IMG/VR virus record: IMGVR_UViG_3300024999_000073
Location: 1-64,000 of that record
Reading direction: 5' to 3' (one strand)
DNA length: 64,000 nucleotides
Source: a virus
The notes under the pieces are model-generated. The model made no database searches. It saw only the letters and a list, made by a program, of their open reading frames with translations, and was not told the origin of the DNA. This document shows, in pieces, positions 9,511-19,049 of this stretch (positions within the stretch are counted from its first letter, which is position 1; every line of letters starts with the position of its first letter). Both the position numbers and the translations under genes were made by a program.

Positions 9511-9843
9511 ATGAGACACGTTATTTTTACTGATGACAGAGGCTATAAGCACCGGATGCTCGTCCGAGACGCAGACCCCGATGAGGCCGCGTCTAGTGGA
9601 GTACCGGCAGGCCCTCCAGACCTAAACGAGATCGACTGGGACTATGCAAAACGGGAAATCAATAATGCCCTTGTCGATAACGGATTATTCACCTGGAAGG
9701 ACGTGCAGGCATCCCCGATAGGACTGATGGTAATAGCCACTGTAATAAAACGGCATTTCTCTGCAATATTCCACGAGGCGGAAAAGCGGGAGCGTAGCCG
9801 TAAAATCCAAGAACAATCACAGAATAAAGTCAAGAGGAAATAG
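9511..9843 (+). CDS. Unknown small protein between the two tail-tube-like genes
   Basis: 110 aa, charged, with a lysine/arginine-rich C-terminus (EAEKRERSRKIQEQSQ). It begins RHVIFTDDRGYKHRMLVRD, a beta-hairpin-like opening, followed by helices (WDYAKREINNALVDNGL). RBS ACAGG. It sits between the paralogous tail genes. It may be a small tail-assembly factor, but no family is recognised. Confidence 0.55.
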   Translation: MRHVIFTDDRGYKHRMLVRDADPDEAASSGVPAGPPDLNEIDWDYAKREINNALVDNGLFTWKDVQASPIGLMVIATVIKRHFSAIFHEAEKRERSRKIQEQSQNKVKRK

Positions 9844-9851
9844 GAGGAACT

Positions 9852-11351
9852 ATGTCTACTCCTGCTCAAGCCTCACAATCCCGCATCTTTTTGATCGAGG
9901 GCCGTGCCGGTCCCACTCACGCGCCAAGTTATCACTCACAACTGCGTGCAACTGGCATTTCGGCTGGCTTTGGTGATATAGAGCCAATCCAGGAACCAGA
10001 TCCCGCTCGCTATGGCGACTTCATCGACGTCGGGCAAGTGGTTGGCGCTGAAGAACGTCCTACGTTCACCCTTGAAGGCCGTTTTGCCCTCGATCTCAAG
10101 AGCGACTTGTTGAGGCTCGCTCAACAGAAATGCGACTTGGACGTTCAAATTCATCTCGGCGCTTGCCAGGATCCGCGCGACTTCAACTCGTTCTCGAAAG
10201 CGATCATCCTGGAACGCGCCAGGGAGTCCACCTATAATACTGACGATCTTGGTGTACTGCAATCTGGCGATAACGCCGCTGTGAACGAAACCGCTGACAT
10301 TTCCGCGGGCAAGTTCTACGAAGTCGTTCCCATCAGCTACAGCGTCAAAGCCGGTACGATCATCACCAATGAGGCCCTGGACGTAGTAGTCTGCGACACC
10401 CGCTCCTGTGGTGAGTGCGAAGCACAAAGCGATGGTTGTCAGAAGATTTTCGTCATCACTAAATCCGCTGGCGGATCGCCTTCCACTCCCGCGGACGTGC
10501 TTTACTCCATCGATAAGGGAGTCAACTGGTACGCTCACGACATCGAAAGTCTGGGCGTCGCCGAAGACCCGTCTGCTATTGACTGCATCGCGCAGTATAT
10601 CGTAGTGGTGTCTGAGACATCGGTGAGTTTACATTACGCGCTCAAGAGCGAGTTCGATGGGCATTCAGACCCAACATGGACGGAAGTAACAACCGGCTTC
10701 GTGGCTGCGCATGGGCCAAATGGCATCTACGTGGTAGATGGCATCGCGTTCATCGTCGGCGATGGAGGCTATATCTACAAGAGCCTCGATCCGACTGCTG
10801 GCGTTACCGTCATGGAACCCGGCTCACTTACCACAGCCACACTCAGGAAAGTTCATGGGATTAGCTCCGCTTTCCTGGTTGCGGTGGGCGATAATGGCGC
10901 GATTCTGTACACCGCTGATGGTATTTCCTGGAACCTTTCGCCGACATCACCTGTTGGTTTCGCTGTGAATCTCACCGCGGTATGGATAAAGTCAGAGCGT
11001 GAATGGTTCGTGGGAACTTCTACGGGTCTGCTGTATTACACTGCAGACGCAGGCATTACCTGGACTCAGAAGTCGTTCTATGGCAGCGGCGCTGGCGCGG
11101 TTAGAGATATTTTCTTCTCCACCGATAGCGTCGGCTGGCTATCTCATTCCACGGCTACGCCGTTGGGACGCATCTTGCGCTCCTTTGATGGCGGGTATTC
11201 GTGGAAAATCACACCCGAGGTATCTGGCCTGATCTCTGCTAACGACCGCGTGAACGCGATTGGTGGTTGTGAAAACGACCCCAACTTCGTAGTTGGCGTG
11301 GGCCTGGCAGACGACGCCGCAGACGGGTTCATCGTAGTCGGTACCGGATAA
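9852..11351 (+). CDS. Tail-tube-like protein with BNR/Ycf48-like propeller, paralog without LamG
   Basis: 499 aa from ATG 9852 with a strong RBS (AGGAGG) 4 nt upstream. It aligns along its whole length with residues 1-~510 of the 7202-9478 product, including the cysteine-rich junction (CDTRSCGECEAQSDGC) and propeller motifs (VGDGGYIYKS, VGDNGAILYTADG, RILRSFDGGYSW). It lacks the proline linker and LamG domain. Some DNA stretches near 11110-11200 are identical to the paralog, so the copies have recombined or duplicated recently. Likely a second form of the tail protein; placing it directly before the chaperone genes fits the major tube subunit. Confidence 0.6.
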   Translation: MSTPAQASQSRIFLIEGRAGPTHAPSYHSQLRATGISAGFGDIEPIQEPDPARYGDFIDVGQVVGAEERPTFTLEGRFALDLKSDLLRLAQQKCDLDVQIHLGACQDPRDFNSFSKAIILERARESTYNTDDLGVLQSGDNAAVNETADISAGKFYEVVPISYSVKAGTIITNEALDVVVCDTRSCGECEAQSDGCQKIFVITKSAGGSPSTPADVLYSIDKGVNWYAHDIESLGVAEDPSAIDCIAQYIVVVSETSVSLHYALKSEFDGHSDPTWTEVTTGFVAAHGPNGIYVVDGIAFIVGDGGYIYKSLDPTAGVTVMEPGSLTTATLRKVHGISSAFLVAVGDNGAILYTADGISWNLSPTSPVGFAVNLTAVWIKSEREWFVGTSTGLLYYTADAGITWTQKSFYGSGAGAVRDIFFSTDSVGWLSHSTATPLGRILRSFDGGYSWKITPEVSGLISANDRVNAIGGCENDPNFVVGVGLADDAADGFIVVGTG

Positions 11352-11369
11352 CAATCATAGGAGGCACGA

Positions 11370-11903
11370 ATGGCGAAAGATTCCGCCAATCCTGTATTGG
11401 ATGTGGCAAAAGGCAGAAAACAACCCAGTGTTACCGAGGTTGTGCTGGCCGACGGTACTGTCGGAAGGATAGTACCAGTATCAGCGGGCTTGATCGACGA
11501 CGTGACCGCTCGCATTCCCGACCCCTTACCGCCGATGATCTACATCGAAGAAAAAGGGCGTGAGGAAAGCAACCCGTCTGACCCCCGTTACCTGCAAGAC
11601 CTATCGAACACTGCACGCAGGCGTGGGTCTGCGGCTCTGGATGCTATGGTAATGTTCGGTCTAGAACTTCCGAATGGCGTACCAGAGAGCAATGGTTGGC
11701 TAGGTAAGCTCAAACTCATGCAGAAGTTGGATAAGATCGATCTGTCAAAATTTGACCTGGACGATCCCATAGAGCGTGAGTTCTTGTACAAGCGATACAT
11801 CGCCGCCAGCGCCGAAGTCATCGAACTGATCTCTAAGAGTACAGGAGTAACTGCGGAGGGAATTGTGCAAGCGGAGCAATCCTTTCGCAGTGACGCGGAA
11901 TAA
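11370..11903 (+). CDS. Putative tail assembly chaperone (gpG-like)
   Basis: 177 aa with RBS ATAGGAGGCACGA. It has no recognisable enzyme motif. Its place between the tail-tube-like gene and the tape measure, its acidic helical C-terminal half (LSKFDLDDPIEREFLYK) and its overlap with a second small frame match the lambda G/GT arrangement, in which the protein and its frameshifted extension coat the tape measure during tail assembly. The stop TAA is at 11901-11903, inside the overlapping frame. Confidence 0.6.
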   Translation: MAKDSANPVLDVAKGRKQPSVTEVVLADGTVGRIVPVSAGLIDDVTARIPDPLPPMIYIEEKGREESNPSDPRYLQDLSNTARRRGSAALDAMVMFGLELPNGVPESNGWLGKLKLMQKLDKIDLSKFDLDDPIEREFLYKRYIAASAEVIELISKSTGVTAEGIVQAEQSFRSDAE

Positions 11904-12159
11904 TGAGCCGATACAATCTGTGGGAGTGCGCGGGGCCGTTGACCCGCGCATCTCCTACAGCATGTCCTTCAAAGAATGGCAGGCTTGTGTAGGATGCAGA
12001 TTAGACCTATGGAAATGGGAGAGAGGTGTATATTCCAATAGGTTTAAGGAACGAGTGATCGCATTCTATGGGCTGAGTCGTCAGATCGAAACCCATATCG
12101 AGGATGCCAAAGCCAGAGCCGCCGACAGGCAGCGCAAACGAGGAAAAGGTAGAGGCTAA
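11851..12159 (+). CDS. Putative T-part of a tail chaperone, probably made by +1 (or -2) frameshift
   Basis: A frame open from 11851 to the stop at 12157-12159, shifted +1 relative to 11370-11903. The only starts are TTG 11863 and ATG 11962, neither with a clear RBS, so fusion by frameshifting within 11851-11903 is more likely. One possible slip site is TTT-C at 11883-11886, where tRNA-Phe can re-pair on TTC before CGC. The product (MSFKEWQACVGCRLDLWKW, then AFYGLSRQIETHIEDAK) resembles the T domains of lambda-type chaperones. Its stop overlaps the tape-measure ATG by one base. Confidence 0.5.
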   Translation: MRRELCKRSNPFAVTRNNEPIQSVGVRGAVDPRISYSMSFKEWQACVGCRLDLWKWERGVYSNRFKERVIAFYGLSRQIETHIEDAKARAADRQRKRGKGRG

Positions 12160-15100
12160 TGGCTACCAGAACCAGCGGTATTGATCTATTACTGCGAGGC
12201 TTTTCCTCGTTCATTTCTGGTCTCGGTCAAGCGCAGAAAGCATACGAGAAAACGGGGGATGCAGCCGAGAAGTTTCGTCGTCGGATTGAAGCGGCGGCAA
12301 ATACAGCACAGAACGCAAATCAACGTGCATCTAATGCTTATATTGCTTTGATGAACGCGCAGTTAAGACAGGCACAGGCATTAGACCAGCTTGTAAAAGC
12401 GAATAATCGTCTTGATGCAGCGATGCGCGGAACAGATTTAGATGAGCAGGAACAAGCCGCTGAGGATTATATAAGAGCTTTGTCTAATTGGGAGCAGACG
12501 GTTAGTAAGACCGCTATGGCACAACAAGGTTTGACTATTGCTCTCAATAATGCTACACAAGCTCAAAACAAACTAGGCTATGCACAAGCCGACGCAGCCA
12601 AAGCAGGCGGCAGTTTCCTATCACAAATCCTGTCTATGATCCCTGGCTTGAGTGGACTGGCTACGGCAGGCACAGGCGTCGGTATTGCGCTTGTTGGAAT
12701 TCAACTTGGATTTAGCGCGCTTGGCTTTGCCGCTAAAGCAGTAAGTGGCGTGCTTAGCGGTATCTGGAATGCAATGATGTTTGGGGTGAATGTAGTAAAG
12801 AATCTGGCTACAGGATTATTACACCTGGCGCAGAATGTGATAGGCATCGTCGTAAGGGCGTTAGGCCAGTTACTATCACCCCTAAAGCAATTTCTTGGTC
12901 ATGTATTAGAGATTGCCACAGGAGTCGCGTTATTCCACTGGTTACAGAACGCGGGGCAAATGTTCAAGAACCTGGCATCCGAAGTCATTGCGGCTGTTGC
13001 GAGTTTCCAAACCCTCGACATACGCTTGAAATCATTGGTGGCACGTGATTACGCCCGCAACATCGGCGTGTCGATGACAGAGGCATTCAAGGCTACTACT
13101 GGTGCCGCTGCCGGTCTATTCGACTGGCTTCGGAAACTTGCAATCACCACACCATTCACCATAGCAGATATTTCAGATGTTTACACTATGGCACAAGCCA
13201 TGAGTCTAACAACAGATATGTCTAAAGAACTCGTGGCTGCTCTGATTAACTTTACATCTGGAATGGGGTTATCCGCCGAAGTCATGTGGCGTTTGGTTTA
13301 TAACTTCGGCCAGATGATACAACGCGGTAAATTGTCCGGTGAGGAGTTCCGAGATTTATCGCGTAACTTTGCCCCTATTGATGACATCATGAAACAAATG
13401 GCCGAGGAAGCAGGTATGACGAAGAATGCTTTCAGAGACCTTGCTCTCGAAGGCGGTGTTCCTGTATTAGACTTTCTGAAGAAATTCATCGAGATGGCTA
13501 ACACAGACTTTCCAGAGGCTGCTAAAGAAATGGCGCGTACTCTGATGGGCATTCAAAATAACCTGAAAGATTTCATACAAGGCTTTATCGGAGTAGACAT
13601 CGTAAAGCCAACGTTAGATAAAATCACTAGCATTGCCGCGGATATGTTCGATAGACTTATGAAAGACCCAGTTCTGGCGGCCAGCACAAAGATGCTCGGT
13701 GAAGTTCTATTACGCGCTTTCGAGATGCTAATTGGTCCCGTGGACGCTTTGATGGATGCCATAGGCGCGCTTGCGGAGTCATTCGGAATACTTGGTGGAA
13801 AAATTGCTTTTACAACAGGAGAGTGGAATAAGTCTGCGAGTGATATGGCAAGGGGCGCAGATACGGTTTATAGACTGATTTATTCTATTTCTATCGGTAT
13901 CGCCACCTTTTTTACGATTATCTCTACAGCTATAGAATGGGCGGCGGGGAAGATTAAAGAATTTGCAGCCACACATAAGACAACCTTTGGCGAGATGATC
14001 TCCAGAGCATTCAATTGGGGAGTAAAGTTTCTAACTGCGTTTGCTAATGGCCTGGCTAGAGGCATAGAAGTCGTTGCCGGTGTTCTCAACACGATTGCGA
14101 ACCTTTTACATGATTGGTTTGGCTGGTCTGCAACGCCTATCCTGGCTCAGAATATGGCGATGTGGGGAGCTAAGACGTTCGAGGAGTGGATCAGAGGTTT
14201 CTCACTGGCCGACTTCAGCATGTTCGACGACATCGCTTCGTTGGTCGAGTCCTACATGCGCAGCATCGCAGATAAGATCGGCGGCGAAGAAGGCGTCGAT
14301 CTCATACCCAAGATATTGGGGGAACGGTCGGCAATAGCCGCGGCCATAGCTCAAGTGCGCGCGGGTCTGATGAGCGTGACTCAAGCTGTAAGAACGATGG
14401 TAAGCGGGATCGGCGGCGCTAATACAGAGTTTAGTTCTTACATCACAAAATTATTCGAGATCGCGGGTGCGGAGCGCGCGGTTGAACTCGCGTCTCAGAA
14501 GGTAAAGGAAGCACAAGATGCCGTCAACGCCGTTACTAAGAAGTATGAGGGTATCCTTGCTTCCTTACATGCCCAACTCACGGAGGTTACTACAGGCTAT
14601 GACGAGCAAGTCCGGTTACGCGAAATCGCTGGCGCGATGGCTACTCAACTGCTTACGGCTGAGGAGCGCGAACGACTGGAGATGGAGAAGCGTGGCATCG
14701 AAATTCAGCAACAAATTAGAGCGACGGAAGCTCAGCGCGACTCTGAACTTAGCGCAGCCGAAGAAGCATTGGCAGCGGCTAAGCTCGAAGAAGAAACCGC
14801 AAAGGCGCATTTAGACTTGCTGAAAGCACAGGCCGATGCCCTGAAAGAGCAAATCCAGGCCATCACAGAGCAGAATAACCTCTTGAAAGACCAGGCCGAA
14901 TTGCTCAAGAGGATCGCAGAAGCCAATAAAGAATTGCAGGACACTATACAGCCATACACGAAGCCAGACATCGGGGCCGGACTCAAAGACGCTTTCGCGG
15001 GTCTTGATAAAATATTTGCCGAAGCCCAAAAGAATGCAGATGCCTTTTTTGCAGCCTTGGACAGAATTGGGCAAGCTGTGAAGGGTGGTGATCTGTTTGG

Positions 15101-16493
15101 CGCGTTCGATAATCTCAAAACCTCTCTTGGAAACCTCGGTACTGTGATCGGTGGTTTCCTCAGCAATGATTGGGCCGGTAAACTGATCGGAGCATGGCAG
15201 AAAATCCGGGCTTGGCTTGGTGTTCCTGAGGGCATGTCATTCATTGAATGGCTTGGAATTGAGCTAGAGAAATTCCAGAAGAAAGTAGAGACGGTATGGG
15301 GGGCTATACAATATGTCCTAGAGCCTCTCACCAATGCAATTAGTAATTTCGCTAAAGCAGTTGGAGTTAGTGCATCTTTGTCTTTGGAAGGCATTGGCAC
15401 ATTGATTGCTGTAGTCATGCAACTTCTCGGAATTCCAACAGATGCCGAACAGCGTGCAACAACGTTGAATGTGGCAATGGTTATACTTTTGAATACCATC
15501 CGTGCAATTTCTGAGATACCAGCATTCATATTAAATACTATTAGTAATGTGATTGTCAGCCTTGCAGTTGCTTTCAAGACTATGGCTGATTTCTTGAAAT
15601 TAGTCATTGACATTGGTGCAACTGTAAAAGATATTGGCAATATAGGTAAAGAGATGCTTGCGGGAGCGATCATTGCTTTCTTCAATGTTCTTACGGCGAA
15701 AGATATAGAGGGTCGTAGGCAAGCCTTAGAGGACTTCAACAAAGAATTGCAGAAGACGTTCTTGCCTGCTTATGAACAGGCATTCACTGATATGGATACC
15801 GCGTGGACGGACTTCACAAACAGTTTATCCGAGAACATTAAAACTGCGAGAGGCTATTTCTTCGGTGATAGCGATAAGAGTATTAACAAATTGATGGATG
15901 ACACCAAGCAAAAAATTGTCAACACTGCTGACGAATCCGAGGCAAGATGGTCAGAACAATGGGCATCCATGAGAGATAATGTTACTGTAGACACTGTGCC
16001 CGAAATCATCAAATCATTGGGGTTGTTAGATGCGCCAATAAATGATTTGAAAGACATCACTTTCAGGAAATTAGGAGAGGCTACAGATACGCTGAAAGGC
16101 CAATTCGATAATCTCAAGACCGCCATAGACGGAGTCGCGTCTGCTATTTCTGCTTTGGATGGATTGCAGATTACTATTGCTGTGGCCGACGTCAACGGTA
16201 TGCAATTAGGAGGCCCCGTTACCGCAGGCAGGCCGGTAGTTGTGGGTGAGCACAGACCAGAACTGTTCTTACCCCAAGTCAATGGTGTGGTTCTGCCAAA
16301 CGTGCCGCGCTTCTGGGAGCAAATGCTAAGCAGACAAAACCAGGGCGTGAGTTATGCCGCGCCCGCAGTGGCCGCTCCACAGAATATAGACAACAGCATC
16401 CATATCAATGTGGACGCCAATTACAAGAACATGCAATCATCGGCTTCGGTAAGGTATGACATAGAGGCAGCATTGGCGGCGGCGTGGAGGTAG
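12159..16493 (+). CDS. Tape measure protein
   Basis: 1444 aa, the longest gene, as usual for the protein that sets tail length. N-terminal ~150 residues are alanine/glutamine-rich helix, followed by glycine/hydrophobic membrane-like segments (~residues 155-275). Residues ~300-480 match the phage tape-measure domain (TTPFTIADISDVYTMAQAM, GKLSGEEFRDLSRNF, GGVPVLDFLKKF). A long coiled coil spans ~780-930. The C-terminus has the GGPVTAGRPVVVGEHRPELF segment common to this family. It starts in a TAATG overlap with the chaperone frame. Confidence 0.95.
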   Translation: MATRTSGIDLLLRGFSSFISGLGQAQKAYEKTGDAAEKFRRRIEAAANTAQNANQRASNAYIALMNAQLRQAQALDQLVKANNRLDAAMRGTDLDEQEQAAEDYIRALSNWEQTVSKTAMAQQGLTIALNNATQAQNKLGYAQADAAKAGGSFLSQILSMIPGLSGLATAGTGVGIALVGIQLGFSALGFAAKAVSGVLSGIWNAMMFGVNVVKNLATGLLHLAQNVIGIVVRALGQLLSPLKQFLGHVLEIATGVALFHWLQNAGQMFKNLASEVIAAVASFQTLDIRLKSLVARDYARNIGVSMTEAFKATTGAAAGLFDWLRKLAITTPFTIADISDVYTMAQAMSLTTDMSKELVAALINFTSGMGLSAEVMWRLVYNFGQMIQRGKLSGEEFRDLSRNFAPIDDIMKQMAEEAGMTKNAFRDLALEGGVPVLDFLKKFIEMANTDFPEAAKEMARTLMGIQNNLKDFIQGFIGVDIVKPTLDKITSIAADMFDRLMKDPVLAASTKMLGEVLLRAFEMLIGPVDALMDAIGALAESFGILGGKIAFTTGEWNKSASDMARGADTVYRLIYSISIGIATFFTIISTAIEWAAGKIKEFAATHKTTFGEMISRAFNWGVKFLTAFANGLARGIEVVAGVLNTIANLLHDWFGWSATPILAQNMAMWGAKTFEEWIRGFSLADFSMFDDIASLVESYMRSIADKIGGEEGVDLIPKILGERSAIAAAIAQVRAGLMSVTQAVRTMVSGIGGANTEFSSYITKLFEIAGAERAVELASQKVKEAQDAVNAVTKKYEGILASLHAQLTEVTTGYDEQVRLREIAGAMATQLLTAEERERLEMEKRGIEIQQQIRATEAQRDSELSAAEEALAAAKLEEETAKAHLDLLKAQADALKEQIQAITEQNNLLKDQAELLKRIAEANKELQDTIQPYTKPDIGAGLKDAFAGLDKIFAEAQKNADAFFAALDRIGQAVKGGDLFGAFDNLKTSLGNLGTVIGGFLSNDWAGKLIGAWQKIRAWLGVPEGMSFIEWLGIELEKFQKKVETVWGAIQYVLEPLTNAISNFAKAVGVSASLSLEGIGTLIAVVMQLLGIPTDAEQRATTLNVAMVILLNTIRAISEIPAFILNTISNVIVSLAVAFKTMADFLKLVIDIGATVKDIGNIGKEMLAGAIIAFFNVLTAKDIEGRRQALEDFNKELQKTFLPAYEQAFTDMDTAWTDFTNSLSENIKTARGYFFGDSDKSINKLMDDTKQKIVNTADESEARWSEQWASMRDNVTVDTVPEIIKSLGLLDAPINDLKDITFRKLGEATDTLKGQFDNLKTAIDGVASAISALDGLQITIAVADVNGMQLGGPVTAGRPVVVGEHRPELFLPQVNGVVLPNVPRFWEQMLSRQNQGVSYAAPAVAAPQNIDNSIHINVDANYKNMQSSASVRYDIEAALAAAWR

Positions 16494-16496
16494 TGA

Positions 16497-17435
16497 ATGA
16501 GACCGAAGCTGATCGAGTTCACCCAATACATAGCGCCAGATGGTAAGGTGTATAAGTTCGACGACCATTATCGATTCTTGATTTCAGAGAGTGGTTTTAG
16601 TTTGCCTGGGATAGACTTCATCGATCAGCAAGGGCCTCTACAGCACGGCAAAACCATTTATGACTACAGATTGCAACCGCGCATAGTACAGTTAATGATT
16701 CGAACCAATGGCTGTGATCGTGAGGATTATTGGAATAAACGTGCGAACCTTCTCAATTATATACGTCCTAATCGCCAGTCATTAAATACATTCGCTTTGG
16801 GTAGACTTCAAAAAATATTGCCCAATGGGGATAAGCGTATTTTGAATGTTATTGTCGAACAAGGGCCAGAGTTTACTGCCAGAGAACAAAATCGATGGGA
16901 TGAATTTGGCTTTACCACTGCCTTGAGATTCGTAGCACCGGACCCCACGTTTTACGATCCGACATTAATGAATCATAGTATTGCTATGGGTAGCGGTGAT
17001 ATTGACTTGATATTTCCAATCACATTTGGAAACAATAATATCATCTTTGGCGCGTTGTCTGGCTCTTATGGAGTAACCATTAATTATACAGGTACATGGT
17101 TAGCATATCCACAAATTATATTGAATGGCCCAATGCAAGATGTCATAGTGACCAATATTACCACAGGAGAACAAATTGACATATCATCATACTCGATTGT
17201 TGCAGGAGAAGTTGTTACGATCAACCTTGAGTTCGGCAATAAGACTATTACCAGCAGCATAAATGGAAATATCATCGCTTATGTGGAATCCACCAGCAAT
17301 ATGGCAACTTTCCATATCGAACCCGAACCCGGTGCAGTTGGCGGCGTAAACGTCATTTCTGTCAGTTGTGCTAATCTGACTCCTGGGCTATCAAGTTTTT
17401 CGGTTTCATACTATACACGCTACATAGGAATTTAA
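16497..17435 (+). CDS. Distal tail protein (Sipho_tail family-like)
   Basis: 312 aa directly after the tape measure, RBS GGAGG 6 nt before ATG. Start (KLIEFTQYIAPDGKVYKFDD), the segment ending in QPRIVQLMIRT and the RFVAPDPTFYDP motif are typical of siphovirus distal-tail/Dit proteins. These form the hub ring joining tube and baseplate. The C-terminal ~120 residues are beta-sandwich-like (ITINLEF... style strands), as in Dit galectin domains. Position and motif agree. Confidence 0.75.
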   Translation: MRPKLIEFTQYIAPDGKVYKFDDHYRFLISESGFSLPGIDFIDQQGPLQHGKTIYDYRLQPRIVQLMIRTNGCDREDYWNKRANLLNYIRPNRQSLNTFALGRLQKILPNGDKRILNVIVEQGPEFTAREQNRWDEFGFTTALRFVAPDPTFYDPTLMNHSIAMGSGDIDLIFPITFGNNNIIFGALSGSYGVTINYTGTWLAYPQIILNGPMQDVIVTNITTGEQIDISSYSIVAGEVVTINLEFGNKTITSSINGNIIAYVESTSNMATFHIEPEPGAVGGVNVISVSCANLTPGLSSFSVSYYTRYIGI

Positions 17436-17436
17436 T

Positions 17437-18273
17437 ATGTCAGAGAGCAGCTATTTTTGGGATGGAATCGCAGTCGGCCACGCAATATTGGCTCCATACA
17501 AGGGGGCCACATTTGGGCAGGTATTGTTACGTCCATACAAAATCGAAGGCAGACTGAGAAGTTATCTCCAGGAATTAGAAGGTTTCATCTCCGGGAATAC
17601 TATTACAGTCCATCCCGGTGCAGCTTTTATTGATAATTCCGTTTATATTTCTGATGCTGACGTGCAACATGTTGTTGTAATACCGCCAGCGGACATTTAC
17701 TATTATACATTGGTGCTTAGAAAAATATACGCAACACAAGAAATCCGCCAGGTCATGCTAGGGCCGATTGCCTATCCGGGAACATATCCGACTCCCACCA
17801 TCAATAGTAGTATGTACGAGGCTGTTTTAGGTTATTACCAAACCTCGACATTTCCAGTACCACATGTTTCTGGCAGCGTTTCTATGGATATAATTTATCC
17901 AACAGGCATTGGGCGGGTGCCGTTGATATCCAGACAGGGCGGAAGCGCGACAGACTGGTCTTCGCCAGGAATAACAACACGCGTCGTAGCCGCCCTCGAA
18001 CCGACTATGCAAGCTGGAGTTGCAAAATGGACGGGAGCGTTAGCATCCAGTGGCAACATAGCCATAACGTTTCCTCAAGCGTTCGATTATCCACCGATAG
18101 TATTAGTCATGGTACATTATGGCTTTACAGTAACCGATAGAATCCCGGTTGTTGGCGTGGCTAATATTACCGCTGCTGGCGCTACAATCTATTGGAAAGA
18201 GTTTGGGCCTTATTCTTACACTGAACTAGACATAGGCTGGATTGCGCTGGGGCCATTAGGAGCGACACGATGA
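17437..18273 (+). CDS. Baseplate/receptor-binding protein with H-type-lectin-like C-terminus, paralog 1
   Basis: 278 aa. N-terminal ~130 residues (SSYFWDGIAVGHAILAPY, VHPGAAFIDNSVYISD, YTLVLRKIYATQEI) are shared with the next two genes. Residues ~190-275 (GVAKWTGALASSGNIAITF, FDYPPIVLVMVHY, ELDIGWIALGP) match the layout of H-type lectin domains, which bind sugars in hexamers. It follows the distal-tail gene by one base, so a baseplate-attached sugar-binding role is inferred. Overlaps the next gene by 4 nt (ATGA). Confidence 0.65.
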   Translation: MSESSYFWDGIAVGHAILAPYKGATFGQVLLRPYKIEGRLRSYLQELEGFISGNTITVHPGAAFIDNSVYISDADVQHVVVIPPADIYYYTLVLRKIYATQEIRQVMLGPIAYPGTYPTPTINSSMYEAVLGYYQTSTFPVPHVSGSVSMDIIYPTGIGRVPLISRQGGSATDWSSPGITTRVVAALEPTMQAGVAKWTGALASSGNIAITFPQAFDYPPIVLVMVHYGFTVTDRIPVVGVANITAAGATIYWKEFGPYSYTELDIGWIALGPLGATR

Positions 18274-19049
18274 CCGAGAGAAGCTGGTATTGGCGCGGAT
18301 TAATCACGGGGGATGCCTCTCTTGCTCCATATAACAACGACGAGTGGTCTGACAATATTCGCATTCTCCTGGAGGCGGATCGAACGGTAGCGTCTATCAT
18401 TGGGGGTTATCTAAATAATCTTCAAGTTTATTATGCCTCAGGAACGACCGTCTATCTCTTTTCAGGTGCAGCAATAGTCGATGGGAAACTATATGTAAAT
18501 ACCGACAACATTTCATTTGCTATAACCGTTCCAGGTGCAGGGGTAAATACATATAGGATCGTTCTCAGAAAATCTTGGGCAGCGCAGACGATTGTGGCTG
18601 CTAGGCTTGAACTATTAGGCGGCCCCGGATATCCTGTGTTAACTCAAAATGATGGCGTGATATGGGAAGTTCCGCTGGCGAATATTACAGTCGCCCCTGG
18701 ACCTGTTGTCACATTAGTGGATGCCAGAAGATATTTGAACACCAGTCAGTATCGCGATCTCAGTTCGATGAATCTTACCAAAGATAACCGGCAAAAAATG
18801 CAGTGTGGGGTAGTGCGTTGGACTGGCGGTGCATCATCCAATGGCAATGTGACAGTCACATTCCCACAACCGTATGATATTGCCGATTCAATAGTAGTGG
18901 TCAGTCATCTCGGTAATTTCAACGTCAACCTAGTAACCAATAGTCCAAATACTACACAATTTACGATATATTGGGAGGATCGAGATGGAGCAACACACAC
19001 TCAGGTAGATATAGCCTGGATAGTTATGGGGATGAAGGAGCAGCTATGA
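18270..19049 (+). CDS. Baseplate/receptor-binding protein with H-type-lectin-like C-terminus, paralog 2
   Basis: 259 aa. Same N-terminal module as its neighbours (SWYWRGLITGDASLAPYNNDE, YRIVLRKSWAAQTIVAA). The C-terminal ~80 residues (GVVRWTGGASSNGNVTVTF, TQVDIAWIVMG) again look like an H-type lectin. It overlaps both adjoining genes by 4 nt (ATGA), giving tight translational coupling of three paralogs. Divergence between copies is high in the lectin part, suggesting different ligands or subunit specialisation. Confidence 0.65.
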   Translation: MTERSWYWRGLITGDASLAPYNNDEWSDNIRILLEADRTVASIIGGYLNNLQVYYASGTTVYLFSGAAIVDGKLYVNTDNISFAITVPGAGVNTYRIVLRKSWAAQTIVAARLELLGGPGYPVLTQNDGVIWEVPLANITVAPGPVVTLVDARRYLNTSQYRDLSSMNLTKDNRQKMQCGVVRWTGGASSNGNVTVTFPQPYDIADSIVVVSHLGNFNVNLVTNSPNTTQFTIYWEDRDGATHTQVDIAWIVMGMKEQL

